A stretch of 41,966 bases of DNA, taken from contig CAJXNI010000025.1 of NCBI GenBank assembly GCA_913057235.1, forward strand, positions 1 to 41,966. Direction: 5' to 3'. The DNA comes from an uncultured Bacteroidota bacterium (GTDB lineage Bacteria > Bacteroidota > Bacteroidia > Flavobacteriales > Schleiferiaceae). How positions within the stretch are numbered: position 1 is the first letter of the stretch; each line of letters starts with the position of its first letter. The notes under the pieces were generated by a model, which did no database searches, had not been told where the DNA came from, and was given only the letters and a program-made list of their open reading frames with translations. A program made the translations under genes and the position numbers. Below are positions 6,177 to 14,690 of this stretch, in pieces.

Positions 6177-7328
6177 TTAATTTTTTGCGAGCCGCAACCC
6201 GATACACTGCCAACGTTCATGGGCGTGGAAAAAGTTGCGGTATGTTTTACGTTTTTGGGCCGGGGGCGTAAAAATAGAAGCCCCGCGTAGCACCATTTGG
6301 TTGACCATAAATTTGGCGTTGTATTCTCCGGCTTCCGCCTGATAGCGTTGGTAACCCGGGTAGGGAAGGTAGGCACTCTCCGTCCACTCCCAGCGCTCCC
6401 CCCAATTCAGTTCATCAGCCGCATGTTCCCACTCCGCCTCGGTAGGTAGGCGCAAACCTTTCCACTGGGCAAAGGCAAAAGCTTCAAAATAACTGATGTG
6501 GGCTACCGGCCTTTCTAAATCTAAGGGTTTAAAACCTCCTAAGGTGTATTCCCACCAATTGTCTTCTTGTTTAAACCAAAAGAGGGGCGCTTCAATTTTT
6601 TGGTTCTGCACCCACTGCCAGCCTTCGTCATGCCAATACTTAAAATCATGGTAGGCCCCGGCTTCTACAAATTCCCGCCAATCGGCATTGTTGACCAAAG
6701 ACTGCTGCAGGCTGTAGTCTTGCAGGTAGGTGGTATGCAGGGGTTTTTCATTGTCAAAACCAAAGCCCTCGCCACTGTGGCCTAGTTTTGATAATCCACC
6801 CTCCAAGTTGAGCCATTGTGGTTCCCTTTTGGGAGGGGATGCGGTTGGCTTGAAATTTGGCAGCGCCTCCTTAAAAGGTTGCTGCCCTAAGATGTATTTC
6901 AAATCGCTTAAAAGCAGTTCCTGGTGCTGCATTTCATGCTGGAGCCCCAGTTCCATAAGCGCTTCCTGTTCAGCACTTAATCCATCGGCCAAGAGCCTAA
7001 GCACGGATTGATCTACGTGTTGGCGGTAAGTTAAAACATTTTCCCAATTAGGGCTGGTAATTTGCCCGCGGTCTTTACGCTCCAAACGCGCTCCCAATCC
7101 TTGGTAATACGAATTGAACAGGAAATTAAAACCGGGGTCAAATTCCTGATAGCCGGGCTGGAATTTCTGTAAAATTAAGCGTTCAAAAAACCAACTGGTA
7201 TGGGCAAGGTGCCACTTGGCCGGACTGGTAAATTCAGCTGGCTGTGCCATCAGCACTTCGGGCGAAAGCCCCTCTACCAGGCTAAGGGTGTAAGCGCGCG
7301 TTTTTTTGAAGTGCTTAACTAAATTCAT
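6177..7328 (-). CDS. egtB: ergothioneine biosynthesis sulfoxide synthase EgtB
   Basis: 383 residues. The N-terminal DinB-like half carries the iron ligands, H-L-A-H (H40/H43) and H-E-M-Q-H-Q-E (H131, H135, E137). The C-terminal half is a formylglycine-generating-enzyme-like fold ending G-L-R-L-A-K-N. EgtB is a non-haem iron enzyme that joins a thiol to hercynine with oxygen, giving a sulfoxide. No egtC amidohydrolase, egtA ligase or egtE lyase lies beside it, which hints that it uses cysteine rather than gamma-glutamylcysteine; this is inference. The TonB receptor gene ends 42 bases upstream with no strong terminator between them. egtD follows without a gap. Confidence 0.92.
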   Translation of the reverse strand: MNLVKHFKKTRAYTLSLVEGLSPEVLMAQPAEFTSPAKWHLAHTSWFFERLILQKFQPGYQEFDPGFNFLFNSYYQGLGARLERKDRGQITSPNWENVLTYRQHVDQSVLRLLADGLSAEQEALMELGLQHEMQHQELLLSDLKYILGQQPFKEALPNFKPTASPPKREPQWLNLEGGLSKLGHSGEGFGFDNEKPLHTTYLQDYSLQQSLVNNADWREFVEAGAYHDFKYWHDEGWQWVQNQKIEAPLFWFKQEDNWWEYTLGGFKPLDLERPVAHISYFEAFAFAQWKGLRLPTEAEWEHAADELNWGERWEWTESAYLPYPGYQRYQAEAGEYNAKFMVNQMVLRGASIFTPPAQKRKTYRNFFHAHERWQCIGLRLAKN

Positions 7329-7370
7329 GCATGGTACAAAGGCTGCAGGAGCGTTTTTGTTTAGCGCGTT

Positions 7371-9734
7371 TTAGAATTGCACAATTATTCCAATGGACGG
7401 AATGCGTGTGCCGTTTTCATTAATGAGTTCTTTAGTTGCGTAGCGATCGGGCTCACCGGGCTCACCGGGCTCAATGATAGGCTGCCCATTGGCATTTCTT
7501 TGGGGAATCAGGAAGGGTTCGCCCTGCACCGAGCCGCCCAAAAGATTTTGCACATCCAGGTACACGTTTAAAGACCATTTTTCAAAAAACCATTTTTTGT
7601 CTACCCGCACGTTCAGGCGGTTAAAGTTGTCAAAACGTCTGGAGTTCAGGCGCTCGTAATCAGGTAACCCGCGCGGATTACGGTCGTACACGCTTACAAT
7701 GGTAGAACGTTGCACGTCAAGCGGAGTAAAGGGCGCACCGCCTAAAAACTGGTATTGCACGCCCACTTCCCAGTCTTTGCCAAATTTTTTACCACCCGTA
7801 AAGGTGATGATGTTTTCATTGTCCCAGGCCGAGGGAACTAAATCGCCATTGGCATCTTCAAACTCACTTTTTACCAAGGTGTAAGCCAGGGTGCCAAACC
7901 AGCCTTCAATCAATTTCTGCTGGTACAAAAACTCCAGGCCGTAGGCTCTACCGGCCGATGAGGATTCTGCCGGCTCATTGCCAATCACGCCAAAATCACT
8001 GCCCAGGTTGGCCAGGGTAATGCCTTGCTCGGTCAAGAAAGGATAGTTTGCGTAGCGCTTGTAAAAACCTTCCATGCTAACCTTGGCATTAAACGGAAAG
8101 TAGTAGGCAAAACCAGCCACGTAGTGTTGCGCCTCTATGTATTTTAAATCTTGGTTTACCAACACATTATTGGTGTCTCTAAAACCCAGAGCGGTAAAAG
8201 GCGGCAGTTGGTAGTAAATGGAATAATTGGCGTTAAAACTAAGCTCAGGGCTAATGTTATAACTCAGCGCTAATTTGGGCGAAAATTGATTGAGCGGGTT
8301 TGCCATGTTGCTGTTAAAGGTATTCCCATCCATGCGGAAGCCGGCCGTAAGGCTAAGGCGCTGCTTGAAAAAGGCTTTGTTTACGCTGGCAAAAGCGGCA
8401 TAGCGGTACAGACGCAGGCGCGTGCTGTATTCTCTGCGGGGGGTAAAACGTTCATCGCGTTCATCGGTATTGTACTTGGCCTCTTCAAAACCAAAGCCGG
8501 TGGTAATGCGGTAGCCATTGTAGCGGGCAAAGTTTTCTACCCGCAGTTTGTTTTCAATTTCTTGCGATTCATAGTCCAGCAGCTGGCGCTTATCTTCATT
8601 GTTGTCTTCAAACTTAAAGGCGGTGTTGGTGAGCATGAAGCGGCTCAAGATTACATTGGTGTACGAGTTTTCACTGAAGCGGGTGTACTTGGCGCCAATG
8701 CTGTAGTTCCACTGCTCGTTTACCGGTAAAAAGTTCAGTTGAAACTGCTGCTCTTCGGTGTCATTGGCATCGGTATTCAACTCAAAATTATCAATGGCTC
8801 CTAAACCTAAAATGGTGAGTTGGTTTTTATCGTCAAACTTGTGCTTTACCTTAAACTGAAAATCGTTGTAGGTGGGTAAAAAAGGCAGCTCTAAAACCGA
8901 GAATAAAAATTGCAGGTAGCTCCTTCGGGCGGAAGCCAAAAAAGTGGTTTTCTCTCCTAAGGGCCCTTCCAGGGTAAGGCCTACCTCTGAGGCACCTACT
9001 TGAAAAATCCCCCCGATTTTATCGTCTCGGCCATCTTTTAGTTTAAGACTCAACACCGAGCTTAGTCCATTGGCGCGTTCCACCGGAAAGGCCGAGGTGT
9101 AGAGGTCAACCTCGCGAATAAAATTTACGTTTATCAAACCTACCGGGCCGCCACTGCTGCCCTGCGTGGCAAAGTGATTAATGGCGGGTATTTCAATGCC
9201 ATCCAGGTAAAAGCGGTTTTCATTGGGGGCGCCTCCGCGGATGATAATGTCATTGCGGAAGTTAGGAGTGGAAGCTACTCCTGGCAGGGTTTGAATCACC
9301 AGTGAAATATCCTGGTTACCACCCGGGTTCCGTTGAATTTCGTTAATCCCCAAGGTGTTTACGGAAACGGGACTTTCTTCCTTCCGCTCAAAGCGATCCT
9401 GGGCGCTAATTTCTACCGCTTCCAGCTGTTCACCGGCACTGAGAGCAAAATCCAGTACCGTGGGTTTGCTGCGGGTAATTTGTACTTCGTATTCGGTTTT
9501 AGAACCATAGCCCACAAAAGAAGCGGTAATGTTGTACAAGCCGAGCTCTACTTTCAACTCATAGTTCCCGTTATCGTCTGTGGTGGCGCCCAGGGTTTGC
9601 CCTTCAACCACCACGTTGGCAAAAGGCAGGGGCTCATTGTTAATTTCGTCATACACCCGGCCTTTTAAAATTCCCTTTTGAGCCCAAAGGGCTGGCGCCA
9701 GAAGCAGTAGCGCGGCACAGAGTCTGAAATTCAT
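7371..9734 (-). CDS. TonB-dependent outer-membrane receptor with carboxypeptidase-like N-terminal domain
   Basis: 787 residues. Signal peptide (about 18 residues ending L-W-A-Q), then a CarboxypepD_reg-like domain (G-x-V-x-D...P-L-P-F-A-N-V-V-V...T-D-D-N-G-N-Y, about 23-105). Next come a plug domain (about 130-235, with I-I-I-R-G-G-A-P-N-E-N-R-F-Y-L-D-G-I-E-I) and a 22-strand-type barrel ending in F. A 9-bp unit repeats nearly three times near the C-terminus (7448-7473), giving E-P-G-E-P-G-E-P in a predicted loop. Imports an unknown ligand with energy from TonB. It sits 42 bases before egtB in the same direction, so co-transcription with the egt genes is possible. A promoter-like TTTCTTTTG lies about 25 bases before its ATG. 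Confidence 0.9.
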   Translation of the reverse strand: MNFRLCAALLLLAPALWAQKGILKGRVYDEINNEPLPFANVVVEGQTLGATTDDNGNYELKVELGLYNITASFVGYGSKTEYEVQITRSKPTVLDFALSAGEQLEAVEISAQDRFERKEESPVSVNTLGINEIQRNPGGNQDISLVIQTLPGVASTPNFRNDIIIRGGAPNENRFYLDGIEIPAINHFATQGSSGGPVGLINVNFIREVDLYTSAFPVERANGLSSVLSLKLKDGRDDKIGGIFQVGASEVGLTLEGPLGEKTTFLASARRSYLQFLFSVLELPFLPTYNDFQFKVKHKFDDKNQLTILGLGAIDNFELNTDANDTEEQQFQLNFLPVNEQWNYSIGAKYTRFSENSYTNVILSRFMLTNTAFKFEDNNEDKRQLLDYESQEIENKLRVENFARYNGYRITTGFGFEEAKYNTDERDERFTPRREYSTRLRLYRYAAFASVNKAFFKQRLSLTAGFRMDGNTFNSNMANPLNQFSPKLALSYNISPELSFNANYSIYYQLPPFTALGFRDTNNVLVNQDLKYIEAQHYVAGFAYYFPFNAKVSMEGFYKRYANYPFLTEQGITLANLGSDFGVIGNEPAESSSAGRAYGLEFLYQQKLIEGWFGTLAYTLVKSEFEDANGDLVPSAWDNENIITFTGGKKFGKDWEVGVQYQFLGGAPFTPLDVQRSTIVSVYDRNPRGLPDYERLNSRRFDNFNRLNVRVDKKWFFEKWSLNVYLDVQNLLGGSVQGEPFLIPQRNANGQPIIEPGEPGEPDRYATKELINENGTRIPSIGIIVQF
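7448..7473. repeat. 9-bp in-frame tandem repeat inside the TonB receptor
   Basis: The unit CGGGCTCAC is repeated almost three times. On the coding strand it gives repeated Glu-Pro-Gly. Copy changes would keep the frame and only alter loop length. Confidence 0.7.
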
Positions 9735-9764
9735 ACAGTGTTTTTCTGATGAGTAAGCAAAAGA

Positions 9765-9787
9765 AACCCCGGGGTAGTCCCGGGGTT
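9765..9787 (-). terminator. terminator after the SRPBCC gene
   Basis: AACCCCGGG (9765-9773) pairs with CCCGGGGTT (9779-9787) around a 5-base loop. On the minus strand it is followed by a T-rich run, which suits the end of the gene at 9809-10825 and separates it from the TonB receptor. Confidence 0.75.
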
Positions 9788-9808
9788 CAAAAAAAGATGT
9801 AAAAAAAA

Positions 9809-10825
9809 CTACTCCCCGCTAAATATGGGATAAATCACCTGGGTTAACCAGCGATTGGTATCGGGTTCAGTTGCCGGGTCTGTTACATACAACTCAACAG
9901 CCGGAGCACCCAGTTTAATGTTGTTTTCTTTGGCATATTCCTCTATTAAGTAATGCGCTTGACCGGTACCGGAATAGTCTCCGTAGTAATCTACCCGCAG
10001 CACATTGCCACCCACAAATTCACCGGGCATAACGGTGTCATTACCAGCCTTCGTAGAAGCCACGGGCAGGGCCACAATCATATCGGTAGTGCTGGTTACC
10101 GTATCCCAATTGTAGTACATGGCCATAGGTGCCCCGGTCATGTTTTGCATGTCAGGACCTAAAAAGCGACCAATCATCTCGTAGCGCTCTTTGAAAAAGT
10201 CGCTTACGCTCATTTCGTCAAAGCTTACCTGATCCCGCACTCCAAAATACTGAATGGGCGTCATTTCATCGCGCTCTACTTTAAGGGCAGGCTTTTCATT
10301 GGCCTTGGCTTCAGCCACTGATTTTAGCGTGGCCAAACCACTTTCAAACTGAGGGCCCACCATGGCATCCATCAAATACCCGAAAGACCGCTGGAAAAAA
10401 CCCATCTCCCCGTTGAAGCTCCAGCTTACCTGGGTGCTGCCATCCTCATTTTTGGTTAAAATCCATTTACCATTAGACTCACCCTGGCCTTCAAACGCAA
10501 TGCGTGTGTGCATGGTATCCATACCTACGGTGCGTACAATTTGCTGATTGCCACCGCCCATGTTTTCACTGGTCCAGCTGTAAGAGGCGCCTTGGCCCTG
10601 GGTCTGCTCACCGTATTCAAAAGTCATGGTGCTGTCTGCCGCCAGCCAGGGGCTCCAGTTTTCCCAATTCTTGAAATCTGAAATTTGGGCGTACACCACC
10701 TCTTGAGGGGCGTTAATGGTGGCCGAGCGTTCTACCTCGTATTTTGACGGTAAAGTGGCCATCCAAATGCAGTACAGCCCAAACAAAACGAGCAGTACAA
10801 TTAAAATTACTTTGAGTGCTTTCAT
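9809..10825 (-). CDS. membrane-anchored SRPBCC (polyketide cyclase-like) + GyrI-like effector-binding protein
   Basis: 338 residues. One N-terminal transmembrane or signal-anchor segment (about 4-24), an SRPBCC/START-like lipid-pocket domain (about 30-175, with I-N-A-P-Q-E-V-V-Y and N-W-E-N-W-S-P-W), and a C-terminal AraC/GyrI-like effector-binding domain (about 185-338). This fusion is widespread in Bacteroidota and its ligand is unknown. Divergent from guaA across 141 bases. It ends at a clear terminator, so it is a single-gene unit. Confidence 0.78.
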   Translation of the reverse strand: MKALKVILIVLLVLFGLYCIWMATLPSKYEVERSATINAPQEVVYAQISDFKNWENWSPWLAADSTMTFEYGEQTQGQGASYSWTSENMGGGNQQIVRTVGMDTMHTRIAFEGQGESNGKWILTKNEDGSTQVSWSFNGEMGFFQRSFGYLMDAMVGPQFESGLATLKSVAEAKANEKPALKVERDEMTPIQYFGVRDQVSFDEMSVSDFFKERYEMIGRFLGPDMQNMTGAPMAMYYNWDTVTSTTDMIVALPVASTKAGNDTVMPGEFVGGNVLRVDYYGDYSGTGQAHYLIEEYAKENNIKLGAPAVELYVTDPATEPDTNRWLTQVIYPIFSGE

Positions 10826-10953
10826 TGTGTTGATTTTTTAGGAGATAGCTCAAAAGTAATTGAATTTCAACGTTCTTGAAAGAGGTTAAAAAGATGTTGA
10901 ATTCTGCTCGGCTTTCTGCATTAAATTCAGCGCTTTAAAAATCCAAAAGCCCT

Positions 10954-10961
10954 TACCTTTG
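10954..10961 (+). promoter_or_regulatory. guaA promoter -7 box TACCTTTG
   Basis: Exact match to the Bacteroidota box TAnnTTTG, ending only 5 bases before the guaA ATG. Transcription would begin at about the start codon, giving a leaderless or near-leaderless mRNA. A clear TTG -33 box is not seen at the expected spacing. Confidence 0.6.
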
Positions 10962-10966
10962 GCCCC

Positions 10967-12496
10967 ATGCATAACATGATTTTAATTTTAGACTGCGGCT
11001 CGCAATACACGCAGCTAATTGCCCGCAGGGTACGGGAACTCAATATTTACTGTGAGATTCATCCTTTTACGGATACCCACCGAATGGATGCTAACGTTAA
11101 AGGGGTTATTATCAGTGGTAGCCCGGCTTCGGTGCGCGATGCCAATGCCCCTCAACTAGACCTTAGCGACATCCGGGGTAAATACCCGCTTTTGGGCGTT
11201 TGCTACGGAGCGCAGTATTTGGCTAAAGCCGATGGCGGTAAAGTAGAGGCCTCCGAAACCCGGGAATTTGGCCGCGCCAACCTGAAGTCTATTGATCAAA
11301 AATCAGGTTTGTTTAAAAATATGGAGATTGGCTCTCAGGTATGGATGAGCCATGGCGATACCATTCTGGAACTACCCGAAAATTTTGAAATAGAAGCCAG
11401 CACCCGTGACGTGAAAGTGGCCGCTTACCACATTCAAGGGGAGCAAACCTATGGCATACAATTTCACCCCGAGGTGTACCATAGCAAGCAGGGCTTGGAA
11501 CTGCTTAAAAACTTTGCGGTAGACATTTGTGGCTGTCAACAAGACTGGACCCCCGCTTCTTTTGTGGAGGAAACGGTAGAGAAAATGCGCGAAAAACTGG
11601 GTGACGACCAAGTGGTGTTAGGACTTTCAGGCGGGGTAGACAGCACCGTGACAGCCGTGTTGCTGGATAAGGCCATTGGCGATAGGCTACACTGCATTTT
11701 TGTAAATAATGGGTTGCTGCGTAAAAATGAGTTTGAGCAAGTGCTGGATCAGTACAAAGAAATGGGGCTCAACATTAAAGGCGTAGATGCCAGCGAGCGC
11801 TTTTTATCAGCTTTACACGGCATTGCTGACCCTGAGCTGAAGCGTAAAACCATAGGCCGCGTTTTTATTGATGTATTTGACGATGAGGCTTCGGCTATTA
11901 CTAATGTAGATTGGCTGGCCCAAGGCACCATTTATCCGGATGTGATTGAAAGCGTGAGCGTTAAAGGCCCAAGTGCCACCATTAAAAGTCACCATAACGT
12001 GGGCGGCCTACCTGATTACATGGACCTAAAGGTGGTAGAGCCTATAAACACTCTTTTTAAAGATGAGGTGCGCAGAGTAGGTAAAGCCCTTAATATTAGC
12101 CCAGCGCTGTTAGGCCGCCATCCTTTCCCCGGACCCGGTTTGGCCATCCGCATTTTAAGCGAAATTACTGCTGAAAAAGTGCGTTTACTGCAGGAAGTAG
12201 ATCATATTTTTATACAAGGCTTACGCGATCACAATTTATACGATGCCGTTTGGCAAGCAGGCGCCATGCTGCTACCCGTGCAATCGGTGGGCGTTATGGG
12301 CGATGAACGCACCTATGAAAATGTAGTGGCCTTGCGGGCGGTAGAAAGCACCGATGGCATGACGGCAGATTGGGTACATTTGCCCTACGAGTTTCTGGCC
12401 GAAGTATCCAATCGAATTATCAATCGCGTTAAAGGCGTAAACCGTGTGGTGTATGACATCAGTTCCAAGCCACCAGCAACAATAGAATGGGAGTAA
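10967..12496 (+). CDS. guaA: GMP synthase (glutamine-hydrolysing)
   Basis: 509 residues, normal length. Converts XMP to GMP in purine synthesis using glutamine and ATP. The glutaminase domain has the nucleophile in G-V-C-Y-G-A (C79) with H167 and E169 in F-H-P-E-V. The ATP pyrophosphatase domain has S-G-G-V-D-S (221-226), and the dimerisation domain ends [19 protein letters not shown] 10967 is preferred over ATG 10976 because flavobacterial homologues carry a few residues before V/I-L-I-L-D. The last 10 bases overlap the start of the LysM gene, implying translational coupling. Confidence 0.97.
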   Translation: MHNMILILDCGSQYTQLIARRVRELNIYCEIHPFTDTHRMDANVKGVIISGSPASVRDANAPQLDLSDIRGKYPLLGVCYGAQYLAKADGGKVEASETREFGRANLKSIDQKSGLFKNMEIGSQVWMSHGDTILELPENFEIEASTRDVKVAAYHIQGEQTYGIQFHPEVYHSKQGLELLKNFAVDICGCQQDWTPASFVEETVEKMREKLGDDQVVLGLSGGVDSTVTAVLLDKAIGDRLHCIFVNNGLLRKNEFEQVLDQYKEMGLNIKGVDASERFLSALHGIADPELKRKTIGRVFIDVFDDEASAITNVDWLAQGTIYPDVIESVSVKGPSATIKSHHNVGGLPDYMDLKVVEPINTLFKDEVRRVGKALNISPALLGRHPFPGPGLAIRILSEITAEKVRLLQEVDHIFIQGLRDHNLYDAVWQAGAMLLPVQSVGVMGDERTYENVVALRAVESTDGMTADWVHLPYEFLAEVSNRIINRVKGVNRVVYDISSKPPATIEWE

Positions 12497-14667
12497 GTTT
12501 TAAGTTTTTAGGAAGTTTAGTTTTAAGCCTGGTTCTATCGGCCGGCTTGTGGGCTCAAAGTGACAGCACGCGCTTGCACGAGGTGAAACCTGGCGAAACC
12601 AAGTACGGCATTTCCCGTCAGTACAACATTACCATTGAGCAGCTAGAACGTTTTAACCCTGAAATTAAAGACGGATTAAGATCGGGTAGTACCTTGCTCA
12701 TTCCACTGCCTGAAAAGGCCGCTGACGCATCGGGCGAGGAACAAAATCAAGGCAATCCACAAGACAGTGGCTTCATAAGCCATGAGGTAAAAGCCAAAGA
12801 AACTCTCTATTCGCTTTCGCGCGATTACGGAGTTTCCATAGCCCAGTTACGGGAAAACAACCCTGCCCTAGAGGAGGGACTGAAGATTGGGATGATCCTG
12901 AAAATTCCGGTGAGTGAACACGCCAAGGTGAACGCTTTACAACCTGCGCAGGATTATTATCTGCATACCGTGGCACCCAAGCAAACCGCTTACTCCCTTA
13001 GCAAGAAATACAATTTGAGCTTAGACAGCTTGTACCTCTTAAACCCTAGCGCTGAGGAGGGGCTGCAAATTGGTCAGCAGTTAAAAATACCCAAAGAAAA
13101 TGTGCCGCTTGAAAAGCTTGACACCACAACTCAAAAGCCGCAGGAACTACTCAGCTCAGACGAAAAGCCATGGGCTAACCAAGAACCATCGGCCCCCGAG
13201 CCTACGGCAAAAGATACCAGCCAGGGCGATTATATTTTGTACAAGGTGAAAACCGGGGACTCTTTTTATGCCTTAAAGCGAAATTTTAATGTGGAGCGGG
13301 AGGATTTACTGGAGCTAAACCCCGAATTAAAAGAAGGTTTAATTGTGGGCAAGTACATCATCATTCCTAAAAAGCAGCAGGCTGAAAAAGTTAGCTGGCT
13401 GGATAAGCTTTTTAATAAAGTGGATGAGCCGCAAAAAGCTCCGGTTCAAGAAGATACCCGCACTCTAAAAGATTCACTCAATGAGGGTATTTCACTACCC
13501 AAGCCCAGTTTAGATACCGATACCAACCTTTTAAAAGAGGTAGATATTTCCAAAAACTACCGGGTGGCCCTAATGCTGCCTTTTAAGGCGCAGCAAGAGC
13601 CTGACACTTTGCTGGGTAGAAAAAAATCTCGTGCGTTTGGGCCCATCACTAAAATGTCTTTAGAGTTTTACCAGGGGTTTTTGATGGCTTCTGAGGCTTT
13701 AGCCGACAGTGGAATGAATATTGACTTGAAGGTTTACGATACCGAGCAAAGCCTGGCAACGGTTAAAAACCAGCTTTTTGAAATTACGCGTAATCAAACC
13801 GATTTGGTAGTAGGCCCTGCACTGAAGGAAAACGTAGAGTACACGGCTGAGCAGTTGAAGGCCGCAGAAATTCCGGTGATTAGTCCTTTAAGTAATGCGG
13901 TAGACGTACGCAACCGCCCCAACCTCATACAGGTGGTGCCAGGCGTTGAGGCCAAAGACGCCCGCCTATCAGAATTCTTAAATGAACAGTTTCCTCACGC
14001 TAATTTAATTTTTGTGCATGCTGGTGACGCCCAAGCCCTGGATCGCGCCAAGCGCATAAAATCACGGTTAAGCCCGCGTAGCCAAGGGGAGTACATTGAG
14101 AATTTTGTTTTTAGTGAAGATGATTTTGATCCCAATAATGAACTGCGACACATTAGGCGCGACAGCCTGCCTACGGTAGTGATTGCTTTGAGCAATGGAC
14201 AGGTATTTTTAAGCGAGCTTACCCGCAGACTGTACGTGCTAAAAGACACCAGTTTGTATTTAGTGGGTAGCCCGCGCTTAATGCAAATGGAAACAGTAGA
14301 ACTGGATTATTTAAACCGATTAAATTTTACCACCACTGAGGTGCTGCACACCGATTATGAAGATACCCTCACCCAGCAGTTTGTCCAAAACTACCGGCAG
14401 CGCTTTAATGCTGAGCCCAGCAAATTTGCGCTGCAGGGCTATGATGTAGGGCAGTACTTTTTAAAGACCTTGTGGTTGAGTGGAGTGTATTTCACCCAGA
14501 GTTTATCAGCCCCGGGGGTAAAAACCACCAGTGGCTTTAAAATAGTTGCTCAGCCTCAGGGAGGTTTTGAAAATGAGTTTGTTTTTGTTACCGGCATCCG
14601 CAATTTAACCTTGGTACGCTTAAACCAAGTGGAAAAAGAAAAACCACTAGAGCCCCTAGACCGCTAG
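12487..14667 (+). CDS. LysM peptidoglycan-binding protein with PBP1-type domain
   Basis: 726 residues. Signal peptide (about 23 residues ending L-W-A-Q). Four LysM repeats follow at about 29-75, 95-145, 155-205 and 250-296, each with the K-x-x-x-T/S-x-Y-x-[IL]-S/K pattern and ending I-P. A low-complexity linker leads to a periplasmic-binding-protein type 1 (ABC substrate-binding-like) domain from about 355 to the end. LysM binds peptidoglycan in the periplasm. The ligand of the PBP1 domain, if any, is unknown. It overlaps guaA by 10 bases. Its stop codon lies within the bidirectional terminator at 14641-14675. Confidence 0.88.
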   Translation: MGVSFKFLGSLVLSLVLSAGLWAQSDSTRLHEVKPGETKYGISRQYNITIEQLERFNPEIKDGLRSGSTLLIPLPEKAADASGEEQNQGNPQDSGFISHEVKAKETLYSLSRDYGVSIAQLRENNPALEEGLKIGMILKIPVSEHAKVNALQPAQDYYLHTVAPKQTAYSLSKKYNLSLDSLYLLNPSAEEGLQIGQQLKIPKENVPLEKLDTTTQKPQELLSSDEKPWANQEPSAPEPTAKDTSQGDYILYKVKTGDSFYALKRNFNVEREDLLELNPELKEGLIVGKYIIIPKKQQAEKVSWLDKLFNKVDEPQKAPVQEDTRTLKDSLNEGISLPKPSLDTDTNLLKEVDISKNYRVALMLPFKAQQEPDTLLGRKKSRAFGPITKMSLEFYQGFLMASEALADSGMNIDLKVYDTEQSLATVKNQLFEITRNQTDLVVGPALKENVEYTAEQLKAAEIPVISPLSNAVDVRNRPNLIQVVPGVEAKDARLSEFLNEQFPHANLIFVHAGDAQALDRAKRIKSRLSPRSQGEYIENFVFSEDDFDPNNELRHIRRDSLPTVVIALSNGQVFLSELTRRLYVLKDTSLYLVGSPRLMQMETVELDYLNRLNFTTTEVLHTDYEDTLTQQFVQNYRQRFNAEPSKFALQGYDVGQYFLKTLWLSGVYFTQSLSAPGVKTTSGFKIVAQPQGGFENEFVFVTGIRNLTLVRLNQVEKEKPLEPLDR

Positions 14668-14675
14668 TGGTTTTT
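14641..14675. terminator. bidirectional terminator between convergent genes
   Basis: AAACCACTAG (14641-14650) pairs perfectly with CTAGTGGTTT (14664-14673). T runs lie on both strands outside the stem. It overlaps the last codons of the LysM gene and faces the end of the AAA ATPase gene. Confidence 0.85.
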
Positions 14676-14690
14676 AGAGTATACCTTAAA

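Noticed and set aside
8286-8729. 147-codon plus-strand ORF opposite the TonB receptor
   Set aside because: Antisense shadow of a well-supported receptor gene; no signal or motif of its own.
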